Source of the DNA: an uncultured Paracoccaceae bacterium
GTDB lineage: Bacteria; Pseudomonadota; Alphaproteobacteria; Rhodobacterales; Rhodobacteraceae
Assembly (NCBI GenBank): GCA_947503775.1
Contig: CANNFE010000004.1
Location: forward strand, 62,001-126,000
Direction: 5' to 3'
DNA length: 64,000 nucleotides
Shown here: positions 1 to 8,113 of the stretch, one piece after another
Layout: every line of letters starts with the position of its first letter
How positions within the stretch are numbered: position 1 is the first letter of the stretch
Position numbers and translations under genes: made by a program
Notes under the pieces: generated by a model
Database searches by the model: none
What the model was told of the DNA's origin: nothing
Seen by the model: only the letters and a program-made list of their open reading frames with translations

Positions 1-384
1 GAGGATGGGATGGGCGCCGATATAGGCCACGACAAGCCCCATCACGAGGCCCGACAGCGCGCCCACCGCGATGGCGGCCACCGTGCCAAGAGCAAAGGCC
101 CCGAACCCCGCTTCGGGCCCGCCAAAGGACAGCAGAACCCAGGCCAACGTCAGCCCAGACAGGTTTGCCTGATAGATGATCGCAAGGTTCAGCCCGCCAG
201 ACAGGATCGGCACCAGCATCGCCAGCGTCAGCAGGCCCAGAACCGGAAGCTGCACCGCCATCGACCCCAGATTGGCCGCCGTCAGAAAGCGCGGCGTCGC
301 CAGGGCAAAGACCACGACGACCAGCACCAGCATCGCCAAAAGCGGCAGCGTCTCGACGCCCAGCGCCTTGCGCAACCGGCTCAT
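1..384 (-). CDS. Sugar ABC transporter permease 2 (partial, 3' end outside window)
   Basis: This is the N-terminal part (about 128 residues) of a second inner-membrane permease. It reads as a short charged N-terminus (MSRLRKALG) followed by hydrophobic helices, with the ANLGSMAVQLPVLGLLTLAM stretch typical of RbsC/BPD_transp_2 sugar permeases. Its ATG overlaps the stop of the first permease (ATGA), so the two are translationally coupled. The pairing of two different permeases with one ATPase and one binding protein resembles RhaSTPQ or LsrBACD systems, in which the permeases form a heterodimer. The gene runs off the window start, so the C-terminus is unseen. The family call is good; the substrate is unknown. 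Confidence 0.85.
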   Translation of the reverse strand, partial: MSRLRKALGVETLPLLAMLVLVVVVFALATPRFLTAANLGSMAVQLPVLGLLTLAMLVPILSGGLNLAIIYQANLSGLTLAWVLLSFGGPEAGFGAFALGTVAAIAVGALSGLVMGLVVAYIGAHPIL

Positions 385-1394
385 GACGCCGTCTCCGTCT
401 CAGGCGCCGGTCCCTTGCGCGCGCGCCCCGGCAGATCCAGCGAGATATTGGACGAGGAGATCGCGATCAGGATTGCCGCCCCGATGATCATCTGAAACGC
501 AAAGGGCGAGATCCCCAGCAGGTTCAGCCCGTTTTGCGTGATCGCCACGAACATGACGCCAAAGATGCAGCCCAGCACCGTCCCCTTGCCGCCGCCCAGA
601 CGTGCGCCGCCCAGAACGACGGCGGCCAGCACCTCAAGCTCGCGCCCGTAAAGCGCATTCGGGACGACCTCCTTGACGATATTGACCTGCATCAGACCGC
701 CGATCCCCGCCATCAGGCCCATCCAGCCAAAGGCAATCGCCTGCATCAAAGCGATGTTCACCCCGGCCCGCCGCGCGCCTTCGGGATTGTCCCCGAACGC
801 GTATAGCTGCCGCCCGATCGTCGTCCGCCGGATCAGCAGCCATGTCGCGATCACGCAGCCCGCCATCACGCCCACGGCGAGGGTCAGCTCGGACCAGACC
901 CCGCTGGCGGACTGGTGTTCGAAGATAAAGATCCGGTCTGTCCACCAGTCAGGCAGATCATAGATGAACCGACCTCCGGAAAAGAACATAAGCAGTCCGA
1001 AATAGGCGTTGAAAGTCGCGATGGTGATCACGATCGAAATAATGCGAAAGCCGTGGATCAGCGCCGCATTGATCAGCCCCAGCCCGATCCCCAGCGCCCC
1101 GCAGACGAGGAACCCGATGACCCAATTGCCTCCGCCCAGCGCCTCGAAGCAATAGACGGCGACATATTGCACGACCGACGCCGCAACCGCGAAACTGATA
1201 TCGATGCCGCCCGCGATCAGCACGACCAGAAGGCCCACCGCCCAGATCAGGTTCACCGCATTGTTGTTGAGCAGCGAGGTCAAATTGGCGAGCGTCAGGA
1301 ACGTATCCGTCGTCAGGCTCAGACCGATTACCATCAACAACAGCACGACGCCGAGCCGCGCCTCGATCCGGTTGGCGGCAACAAGACTACGCAT
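381..1394 (-). CDS. Sugar ABC transporter permease 1 (RbsC family)
   Basis: This 337-aa inner-membrane permease belongs to the RbsC/BPD_transp_2 family. The protein is hydrophobic throughout, with about eight or more predicted helices. It carries the family sequences GLLVVLIAGGIDISFA near residue 55 and AFGDNPEGARRAGVN near residue 200, the latter being the cytoplasmic loop that contacts the ATPase. It starts 8 bp inside the ATPase gene and its stop overlaps the next permease start, as expected in a tightly coupled operon. The neighbouring binding protein and ATPase make import of a sugar or sugar-like solute likely. The sequence does not define the substrate. Confidence 0.9.
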   Translation of the reverse strand: MRSLVAANRIEARLGVVLLLMVIGLSLTTDTFLTLANLTSLLNNNAVNLIWAVGLLVVLIAGGIDISFAVAASVVQYVAVYCFEALGGGNWVIGFLVCGALGIGLGLINAALIHGFRIISIVITIATFNAYFGLLMFFSGGRFIYDLPDWWTDRIFIFEHQSASGVWSELTLAVGVMAGCVIATWLLIRRTTIGRQLYAFGDNPEGARRAGVNIALMQAIAFGWMGLMAGIGGLMQVNIVKEVVPNALYGRELEVLAAVVLGGARLGGGKGTVLGCIFGVMFVAITQNGLNLLGISPFAFQMIIGAAILIAISSSNISLDLPGRARKGPAPETETAS

Positions 1395-2895
1395 AGATCT
1401 CGGCCTCGAGCATATCGACAGAGGTCGCGCGCGGATCGTGCTCGGCCCTCAGCCGCCCGTCCCGCATATGCAGGACGCGGTCCGCATTATGCAGCACCTC
1501 CGTCACCTCGTCCGAGATCAGAAGGATCGCCAGCCCCTGATCGGCCAGCTGCCGCACGATGCGAAAGATCCCCGCCCGCGCACCCACATCGACGCCGACC
1601 GTGGGGCTGTCGAGGATCAGCAGACGCGGCTCCGTCGCCAGCCATTTGGCCAGCACGACCCGCTGCTGATTACCCCCCGACAGGGTCGAGACCGCATCGT
1701 CAGGGGTCCCGATCTTGACGGCAAGCTCCTCGATCCAGTGCTGCACAAGGTCCGTCTTCTGCCCGGACGAGATCAGACCCATACCGTTCAAAAGCCGATC
1801 CAGAACGGAAATCGAGGTATTGTCCGAAATCGATTGCGGCTGGATCAGCCCCAGCGACAGCCGATCCTCGGACACATAGGCGATCCCCTCCCGGATCGCG
1901 TCCCGGATCGAACGGGGCCGGATCTCCCGACCGTTCAGCAGCACCCGCCCGCTCTCCGGGCGGCGCATCCCGATCAGCGCATGGGCCAGCTCGGTCCGCC
2001 CCGCGCCAATGAGCCCGGTCAGTCCCAGCACCTCGCCTTCGCGGATGGTCAGCGACACGTCGTGAAACTCCCCCGCACGGCTCAGCCCCTGCACCTCCAG
2101 AACCGGCGGCGCCGCGCTGCGATCACGGGCGGTCACCGCCTGCTCCAGTTCGGTGCCGGTCATCAGATGGCCCAGCCGGGCCTGCGTCATCCCTTCGGTC
2201 GGATAGACGCCGACCAGCTTTCCGTCCCGCAGCACCGTCACGCGCGACGCGATCTCAAGCACTTCGGCCAGACGATGGCTCACAAAGACCACCGCCACAC
2301 CGTCCGCCGACAGCCCCCGCACGATCTCGAGCAAGCCGTCAGTCTCGGACTGCGTCAGCGACGCCGTAGGCTCGTCCATAAAGATAAGCCGCGCGTCTCC
2401 CATCAGCGCGCGGGCAATCGCCACGATCTGACGCTGCGCGATCGGCAGACTGTTGAGTGGCGCATCCAGATCAAGCGTCACCCCCAACCGCCGCAGAACC
2501 TCCCCCGCCCGGCCGCGGCTCTGCCCCGGCCGCGTTAGCCGAGGCAGCGGGCCGACCATCTCGTCAAAGGCGATATTCTCGGCCACAGTCATATGCGGAA
2601 ACAGTGCCAGATCCTGCCAGATGACGGCGATGCCGCGAGCCCGCGCCACGTTCGGCGTGATGCCATCCAGCCGCTCCCCGAAATAGGTCATCTCGGCGCC
2701 CGCCTCCGGCGTATAGACCCCGGTGACGATCTTGATCAGCGTGCTTTTCCCGCAGCCATTCTCACCAGCCAGGCAATGCACCTCGCCGCGCGCGACATCA
2801 AAGCTGACATCGTCCAGCGCCCGCACGCCTCCGAACGTTTTGCAAATCCCGCGCAGGCGCAGGGCATCGCCCGTCTGTTCGCTCGTATCGGTCAT
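1387..2895 (-). CDS. Sugar ABC transporter ATP-binding protein (RbsA/MglA type)
   Basis: This 502-aa ATPase has two fused nucleotide-binding domains, the standard form for ribose, xylose, rhamnose and AI-2 type importers. The first domain has Walker A GENGCGKST at residues 44-52 and the signature-like LPIAQRQ followed by Walker B LIFMDEPTAS. The second has the degenerate P-loop GLIGAGRTELAH near residue 290 and signature LSGGNQQRV near 405. It follows the binding-protein gene by 59 bp containing a strong hairpin, and overlaps the downstream permease by 8 bp. It energises import at the cytoplasmic face of the inner membrane. Confidence 0.95.
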   Translation of the reverse strand: MTDTSEQTGDALRLRGICKTFGGVRALDDVSFDVARGEVHCLAGENGCGKSTLIKIVTGVYTPEAGAEMTYFGERLDGITPNVARARGIAVIWQDLALFPHMTVAENIAFDEMVGPLPRLTRPGQSRGRAGEVLRRLGVTLDLDAPLNSLPIAQRQIVAIARALMGDARLIFMDEPTASLTQSETDGLLEIVRGLSADGVAVVFVSHRLAEVLEIASRVTVLRDGKLVGVYPTEGMTQARLGHLMTGTELEQAVTARDRSAAPPVLEVQGLSRAGEFHDVSLTIREGEVLGLTGLIGAGRTELAHALIGMRRPESGRVLLNGREIRPRSIRDAIREGIAYVSEDRLSLGLIQPQSISDNTSISVLDRLLNGMGLISSGQKTDLVQHWIEELAVKIGTPDDAVSTLSGGNQQRVVLAKWLATEPRLLILDSPTVGVDVGARAGIFRIVRQLADQGLAILLISDEVTEVLHNADRVLHMRDGRLRAEHDPRATSVDMLEAEIYA

Positions 2896-2919
2896 GGATA
2901 TCCCGAAAAGGTCAGGTGA

Positions 2920-2942
2920 GGGCCCGCAGAACCTGCGGGCCC
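2920..2942 (-). terminator. Intercistronic hairpin between binding-protein and ATPase genes
   Basis: A perfect 10-bp GC-rich stem (GGGCCCGCAG / CTGCGGGCCC) with a 3-nt loop sits between the binding-protein stop and the ATPase start. No U-run follows, so full termination is unlikely. Hairpins here in ABC importer operons typically attenuate read-through or protect the upstream message, giving more binding protein than membrane components. That role is inferred. Confidence 0.7.
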
Positions 2943-2954
2943 GTCAGATCAGGC

Positions 2955-3941
2955 TCAGAGGCCCTTCTCGGCCAACTCATCCACCGTATCCGCATTAATC
3001 TCGAGCAGATTGTCAGTGATGATGTTGCGCGTCTCCGCATCAGGACTAACGACGCCCAGACCCTCGATCTCGGTGCCGTCAGTGATCTCTTCGCCATCGA
3101 CCAGCATCTGACCCATGGTCACAAAGACGCGGCCCGCCTCGGCCGGGTTCCACATATACCCGCCCGAGATGATGCCGTCCTTCAGCATGCTGCGCCCCTG
3201 CCCGGGAGAGAACGGCCCCATGACATGGACCTGCCCGCCCAGACGGCGCTCTTCAACGGCTCGTCCTGCCCCGATCGGCCCTTGGCTGCCGAAGGCGAGA
3301 AAGCCCTTGAGATCCGGATTGGCCGCAATCAGATCCAGCGCGGTCGACCGGCTGTCATCGACGCTCTCGGCTACGCCATAACGGTCGCCCACCAGCTCCA
3401 GATCGGGCCGATTTGTCTCCATCCAGGCAATAGCCGCATCCGCCCAGGCATTGTGCAGCGGCACGGTCAGACTGCCGACATAGACGGCGTATTTACCTTC
3501 GCCTTCCGCCTTCTCGCTCAGAAGCTGCGCATGCGCCTCGCCAAAGCCGTCGGCCGAGGCCAGCTCGAAATTCCAGTCGACATTCTCCAGACCCGGTCCC
3601 TCATGGGCGATCACCTTGATCCCGGCATCCATCGCCTTCTTCAGAACCGGCTCAAGCGCCGCCTCGTCATTGGGCACCACACCGATCACGTCGACACCGC
3701 GGGCGATCAGATCCTCGATTGCCCGCACCTGCAAAGCGGGGTCCGCAGAGGTCGGCCCGATCATCTCGGCATCCATGCCAAGCTCGGCGGCGCGCTCCTT
3801 GATGCCCTCCTCCATGGCGTTGAACCACGGGATACCGCCGATCTTGACGACAACCCCCATCGTCGGGTTCTCGGCAGAAGCGGCACTCGCGATCCCGGCG
3901 ACAAGCGCCAGACTCGAGACGATCCTGAGTAATCTATTCAT
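2955..3941 (-). CDS. Periplasmic sugar-binding protein of ABC importer
   Basis: This 328-aa secreted protein has a Sec signal peptide (MNRLLRIVSSLALVAGIASA, cleavage around ASA-EN at residue 24). The mature part is a Peripla_BP_4 type I fold: GVVVKIGGIPWFNAMEEGI near the start, then GVDVIGVVPND and VDDSRSTALDLIAANPDLKG. The IPWFN motif resembles rhamnose- and AI-2-binding relatives rather than ribose binders, but ligand residues cannot be assigned by eye. It is first in the importer operon and the LacI-like operators lie just upstream. Substrate candidates are a deoxysugar, a pentose or an AI-2-like molecule; none is proven. Confidence 0.9.
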   Translation of the reverse strand: MNRLLRIVSSLALVAGIASAASAENPTMGVVVKIGGIPWFNAMEEGIKERAAELGMDAEMIGPTSADPALQVRAIEDLIARGVDVIGVVPNDEAALEPVLKKAMDAGIKVIAHEGPGLENVDWNFELASADGFGEAHAQLLSEKAEGEGKYAVYVGSLTVPLHNAWADAAIAWMETNRPDLELVGDRYGVAESVDDSRSTALDLIAANPDLKGFLAFGSQGPIGAGRAVEERRLGGQVHVMGPFSPGQGRSMLKDGIISGGYMWNPAEAGRVFVTMGQMLVDGEEITDGTEIEGLGVVSPDAETRNIITDNLLEINADTVDELAEKGL

Positions 3942-3970
3942 GCGTTCCTCCCTTGCATGTCTGTCTTAGG

Positions 3971-4033
3971 ACAATCGATTGTGCATTCGAATCAGCATCC
4001 CTCTCTTGGCGGAGGATAAGGCGCACAATCGAT
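3971..4033. promoter_or_regulatory. LacI-family-like operator pair upstream of sugar importer
   Basis: ACAATCGATTGT at 3971-3982 is a perfect 12-bp palindrome with the central CG typical of LacI/GalR-family operators. ACAATCGAT recurs at 4025-4033, 54 bp away, which is about five helical turns and compatible with looping. Both lie directly upstream of the binding-protein start (3941, minus strand). No LacI gene is visible in the window, so the regulator would be encoded beyond the left edge or elsewhere. Confidence 0.6.
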
Positions 4034-4176
4034 GGCGCAAACATCGCGAGATTACCCCGCACCTGTCAAGCCCGGCCCGACAGCCGCCCTTCAGATGGGT
4101 TTACGATTAGGAACGGAAAGCGGAGCGGCCCGGTCGAAGAAAGTGGGGTAGCGGGCCGCTCCTGATCTGTCGCGAC

Positions 4177-5250
4177 TTACGTGGAGAGAGCGTCGACAAC
4201 AGCGTTCGTGGCCTCTTCGGTATTCGCGCGCCCGCCCAGATCGGCGGTGCGCGTCTCCTCGGATGCAAGGGACTGTTCGATCGCCCGTTCGATATCGGCC
4301 GCCGCCTCCGCCTCGCCCAGATGCTCCAGCATCATGGCGGCGGTCCAGATGGCAGCGACGGGATTGGCAATGCCTTTGCCCGCGATATCAGGGGCCGAGC
4401 CGTGGACCGGCTCGAACATGGACGGATAAACACCTTCGGGATTGATATTGGCCGACGGCGCGATCCCGATCGACCCGGCCACAGCCGGACCCAGATCCGA
4501 CAGGATGTCACCGAAAAGGTTCGATCCGACCACGACGTCGAACCAATCGGGATGCAGCACGAAATGCGCGGTCAGGATGTCGATATGGTACTGCGCCGTC
4601 TCGATGCCCGAATGCCGCTTTAATGCGGCGGCAAAACGTTCGTCCCAGAACGGCATCGTGTGGACGATCCCGTTCGACTTGGTGGCCGAGGTGACATGCC
4701 CCCGCTTGCGCGTCTTGGCCAGCTCGAACGCGAAATCCATGATCCGGTCGACGCCCTTGCGGGTGAACACCGCCTCCTGCATCGCCATCTCGCGATCCGT
4801 GCCCTCGTAGATCCGCCCGCCGATCTCGGAATATTCGCCCTCGACGTTCTCGCGCACGACCACGAAGTCGATCTCCTCCGCGCTGCGCCCGGCAAGCGGC
4901 GACTGCACCCCTTTGAGAAGGCGCACGGGCCGCACACTGGCATATTGATCCAGCTCGCGCCGCAGCGGGATCAGCAACCCCCAAAGCGAAATATGATCGG
5001 GCACGCCCGGATAACCAACCGCGCCCAGATAGATCGCATCGCTGCCTTTGACCTGCTCGATCCCGTCCTCTGGCATCATCCGCCCGGTCTTCGCGTAGCG
5101 CTCGCAGGACCAGTCGTAGCTCTGCCATGTGACGGCGAAGCCATGTCTGGCGGCAGCCGCCTCGATCACGCGCTGACCGGCGGGAATGACCTCCCGGCCG
5201 ATCCCGTCTCCGGGGATGGTGGCGATCGTGTAGGTCTTTGAAACGGTCAT
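4177..5250 (-). CDS. Tartrate dehydrogenase / D-malate dehydrogenase (decarboxylating)
   Basis: This 357-aa enzyme of the isocitrate/isopropylmalate dehydrogenase superfamily uses NAD+ and a divalent metal to oxidise and decarboxylate 2-hydroxy acids. The N-terminus IATIPGDGIGREV, the substrate region VVRENVEGEYSEIGG near residue 140, the metal-binding GDILSDLGPAV and the cofactor loop EPVHGSAPDIAGKGIANP are all present. The tartrate/D-malate subgroup is favoured over LeuB by ATIPGDGIG with SYDWSCERYAKTGRMMPEDG. The start is placed at the MTVSKT methionine; an upstream extension of 41 codons is not family-like. The neighbouring LysR gene probably regulates it. Confidence 0.88.
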   Translation of the reverse strand: MTVSKTYTIATIPGDGIGREVIPAGQRVIEAAAARHGFAVTWQSYDWSCERYAKTGRMMPEDGIEQVKGSDAIYLGAVGYPGVPDHISLWGLLIPLRRELDQYASVRPVRLLKGVQSPLAGRSAEEIDFVVVRENVEGEYSEIGGRIYEGTDREMAMQEAVFTRKGVDRIMDFAFELAKTRKRGHVTSATKSNGIVHTMPFWDERFAAALKRHSGIETAQYHIDILTAHFVLHPDWFDVVVGSNLFGDILSDLGPAVAGSIGIAPSANINPEGVYPSMFEPVHGSAPDIAGKGIANPVAAIWTAAMMLEHLGEAEAAADIERAIEQSLASEETRTADLGGRANTEEATNAVVDALST

Positions 5251-5352
5251 GCAAAGGCGGCCCGAACTAAGAGAATGCGCATGGACATCGCACAGGCGAT
5301 GCCCTTCCGGCGGCACCCTAGCGGGGATGACCGGCGCGATCTCACGGCATTT

Positions 5353-5373
5353 TTGATCGGATTTCGCGATCAA
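5353..5373. promoter_or_regulatory. LysR-type operator candidate
   Basis: TTGATCG-N7-CGATCAA is a perfect 7-bp inverted repeat containing a T-N11-A-like core, as expected for LysR-type regulators. It lies about 100 bp upstream of the tartrate dehydrogenase start and overlaps the 3' end of the lysR gene. The functional assignment is inferred from position. Confidence 0.4.
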
Positions 5374-6266
5374 TCGGGTGGACGGTCCTCAAAGCGTCCG
5401 CGCACCGCCGCGACGAAGTCGTGCACCGGCTCCAGTGGATCATCCGCGCGCCAGGCCATCACCGTATCAAGCTGCGGACCGCCATCCTCCAGATCGCGAT
5501 AGACCACCCCCTCGCGGTTAAACATCGTCACCCAGTCGGGAACCAGCGTCAGACCCAGCCCCGCCGCCACAAGCGAGAGCAGCATATGACGCTCGTTCGC
5601 CTCCTGCTCGATCGAAAAGTCGTGACCCGCTGCCTCGATATAGCGGCGCACGCAATCATGCAGGATCGGACGCTGCGCCCGCGACTGCAGCACCAGCGGG
5701 TGGGCAACGATATCGCCCGCCGTCAAAGCCGCCTTGCGGGTCAGCGGATGATCCTCGGGCATCGCGACACTCATCCCCTCGGCCTTGAGCAGCAGGCTCT
5801 CGATCCCCGGATCGGCCGGCGCGTATCGCAGAAACCCGATATCCACCCGCCGCGCCACCAGCGCCGGATCGGTCTGATGCGACAGCATCTCGGTCAGGGT
5901 GATATGAACGTTCGGCCGATCGCTCACGAAGGCTTTGACAAGCCCCGGGATCGGCCCAGAGAGCGCGGAATCCACGCCCCCGATCTTGAGCGAGCGATAG
6001 GTCTGCGTCGCCGTGCGCCGCACCGCCTGTTCGGACCGCCGTATCTGCGCCAGAAGCGCCGTCGCCTCAGGCACGAAGGCCCGCCCCGGCGCGGTCAGCG
6101 CCACGGTCCGGGTCGACCGCTCGAAAAGCTGCGCGCCAAGCCGCGCCTCCAACGCCTTGATCCGCGCCGACAGCGCCGATTGCGCGATATTCTCGGCCTG
6201 CGCCGCCTGCCCGAAATGCAGCAGATCGGCCAGCCGCAGAAAGAGCCTGATATCCAGTTCATCCAT
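5370..6266 (-). CDS. LysR family transcriptional regulator
   Basis: This 298-aa DNA-binding regulator begins at MDELDIRLFLRLADLLHFGQ. The N-terminal winged helix-turn-helix (residues about 1-60) includes QSALSARIKALEARLGAQLF and the usual FERSTRTVALTAPGRAF. The remaining about 210 residues form the periplasmic-binding-protein-like effector domain. It is transcribed in the same direction as the tartrate dehydrogenase gene 119 bp downstream, so it probably controls that gene in response to a hydroxy-acid inducer. A further 37 in-frame upstream codons overlap the neighbouring pseudogene and are unlikely to be translated. Confidence 0.88.
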   Translation of the reverse strand: MDELDIRLFLRLADLLHFGQAAQAENIAQSALSARIKALEARLGAQLFERSTRTVALTAPGRAFVPEATALLAQIRRSEQAVRRTATQTYRSLKIGGVDSALSGPIPGLVKAFVSDRPNVHITLTEMLSHQTDPALVARRVDIGFLRYAPADPGIESLLLKAEGMSVAMPEDHPLTRKAALTAGDIVAHPLVLQSRAQRPILHDCVRRYIEAAGHDFSIEQEANERHMLLSLVAAGLGLTLVPDWVTMFNREGVVYRDLEDGGPQLDTVMAWRADDPLEPVHDFVAAVRGRFEDRPPD

Positions 6267-6322
6267 GCCCCGGACCGTGAAGTCCGCCGCCAGGATTTGC
6301 AACGGCGCGGCGGTCCTCTGCC

Positions 6323-6880
6323 CTAGGCGACCGTCTTCTGCTCCGGCAAGCGCGCGCCCAGCAGGGATTGATGGCAAACCGCCCCGGCCGAAGATCCATC
6401 CGCCGCCGCCCAGATCGCCTGATGCACCGGCCGGCAGATATCGCCCGCCGCATAGACACCCGCCACGCTCGTCTGCTGGAACCTGTCCACGACGGTGTAC
6501 GGACCCACGGGGCCTTCTTCGAAAGCGTATCCAAGCCGGGCGGCCAGATCCGTCCCTTGGCGCGTGCGGGTGACCAGAAACAGACCGTCCGGCCCCACGC
6601 TGCCTCCAGCCCCTCGATCTACGGAAGCTCGTCTTTCAGACCATAAGCCAGAATGACCCGTCTGGCCTGCACATCCTCCAACCCGTCCGCCTGAACCGCG
6701 AGGCCGTTCCCGTCCGCCGCGATCCCGGTCACACGAGCCTCTGCGATCTGGACGGTCGGATAGGCCGCCAGATCGCTGCGCCCCAACGCCCTGATCTCAT
6801 CGGGGGTCCGGCCGTCATGGCCCAGAACTCCATGTGAGCTGGCCGCAAAGCGGTTCCGCGGCGCCTTCGTGTCGAAAGGC
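6323..6880 (-). pseudogene. Remnant of thioredoxin-reductase-like NAD(P)/FAD oxidoreductase
   Basis: Two collinear pieces on the minus strand match one pyridine nucleotide-disulfide oxidoreductase of the TrxR-like type. The first (about 6619-6880) carries APRNRFAASSHGVLGHDG and ends in RRVILAYGLKDELP. The second (6323-6598) carries the C-terminal FAD motif TSVAGVYAAGDICRPVHQAI. The N-terminal GxGxxG FAD fold and the whole NAD-domain segment with the redox CxxC are missing, and the two pieces are in different frames or separated by a stop. This is a deletion-decayed gene. Intact relatives run to about 300 residues; roughly half remains. Confidence 0.8.
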
Positions 6881-7025
6881 CGCCCTAACCGAATAGCCAC
6901 TGGCCGGATCTCCACTGAGGGTTGCGCGGCCGGCGAAACTGATCAGGATAGGCGGCGTAAGTGATGTATCGATCGATGCAAAGACGGGGAGGATCCGCAT
7001 CGGTCACAGTGTCGAGGAGTATCCG

Positions 7026-7928
7026 ATGTCCCTTGTGATGAAGAACGCTCTTGCCCGAATGGCCAATGCCGATCTCGTCTGGCCGCTCTTCCGCCGCACG
7101 CGCGGTCTGGCCCGCAAACTCTCCGCCTTCTGCGATTATGTCGAACGCCAGCGCGCCACAGGCATGCGCGAGGATCTCAAGACGCGCATCCTTCAGGACC
7201 GCTTCCCGGATCTGACGGTCAAGAACGGACCCTTCGCCGGGCTCGTCTATCCCGGAGCAGGCGCCAGCGGCAGCGCGCTCTTGCCCAAGCTCATCGGCAG
7301 CTACGAGGACGAGCTGCATCCGGTCCTGACCGCTGCGGCCGCGCGCAGCTATGACGACATCATCGATGTGGGCTGTGCCGAGGGTTATTACGCGATCGGG
7401 CTCGCCCGGATGCACTCAAAGGCGCGGATCCTGGCCTATGACGTGGATGCCGGCGCCCGCGCGCTCTGCCGCCGGATGGCCGAAGCGAACGGCGTCGCGG
7501 ACCGGCTCGAGCTTCACGGCTGGTGCGACGCAGGCACCCTCGCCGCGCTCGATCCAGAGCGGCGCGCCCTGATCGTCGCCGATTGCGAGGGCTATGAAAA
7601 AGAGCTCTTTCCCGCCAGGATCGCCCCCGCCCTCGCGCGCCACGACATCCTGATCGAGCTGCACGACTACAAGGACCCCCAGATCGGCACCTCGATCCGC
7701 GCCGCCCTCTCCGGCACCCACGATATCGAAGAGATCCCCGCGATCCCCGACTACCGCAAAGCCGCCGACGCCCGCTACCCCGAGCTCGACGGCTATGACG
7801 CCCCCTGCCGCCGCTTCATCATCGAAGAATGCCGCGGCGCCCCCCAATCCTGGCTCTTCGCCCGCGCGCGCGGCGAAAAGACGGATGCCGAACCAGAAAA
7901 ATCCCCAGCGCGCGCAGAGGCCGAATAG
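7026..7928 (+). CDS. Class I SAM-dependent methyltransferase (FkbM-like)
   Basis: The 300-aa protein has a Rossmann-type methyltransferase core. Motif I is DIIDVGCAEGYYAIGLA near residue 113, the acidic residue after strand 2 is in ILAYDVDAGARALC, and LIVADCEGYEKELF gives the motif IV region; the DCEGYE pattern resembles FkbM-like enzymes. The helical N-terminus (about 60 residues) is of unknown role. GAGGAG lies just before the ATG. It stands alone between a pseudogene and a palindrome-rich spacer, so the acceptor cannot be inferred. The C-terminal about 20 residues are charged and low complexity. Confidence 0.82.
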   Translation: MSLVMKNALARMANADLVWPLFRRTRGLARKLSAFCDYVERQRATGMREDLKTRILQDRFPDLTVKNGPFAGLVYPGAGASGSALLPKLIGSYEDELHPVLTAAAARSYDDIIDVGCAEGYYAIGLARMHSKARILAYDVDAGARALCRRMAEANGVADRLELHGWCDAGTLAALDPERRALIVADCEGYEKELFPARIAPALARHDILIELHDYKDPQIGTSIRAALSGTHDIEEIPAIPDYRKAADARYPELDGYDAPCRRFIIEECRGAPQSWLFARARGEKTDAEPEKSPARAEAE

Positions 7929-7991
7929 CCCGCGTCAAGACTGCGAGCTCACACAGATGACAAAGCTCAGTGCTGTCATTCGGAGCGTCCC

Positions 7992-8045
7992 GTCTGCCCG
8001 GCAGACCCAATGAGCGGCGACGGACAGCGGTCCCATGGGACCGCT
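7992..8045. repeat. Two adjacent palindromes in intergenic spacer
   Basis: GTCTGCC-C-GGCAGAC (7992-8006) and the perfect 20-bp palindrome AGCGGTCCCATGGGACCGCT (8026-8045) lie in the 185-bp gap between convergent genes (methyltransferase and enoyl-CoA hydratase). They could act as bidirectional terminators, although no U-runs follow, or as a protein-binding or mobile repeat. No second copy was noticed in the window. Confidence 0.6.
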
Positions 8046-8113
8046 ACCCGAAAGGCTGGTCGTCAGCCCCCACTGGTCCCTGCTCGCACCGAACCGCGAG
8101 CCTAGGACAGGGT

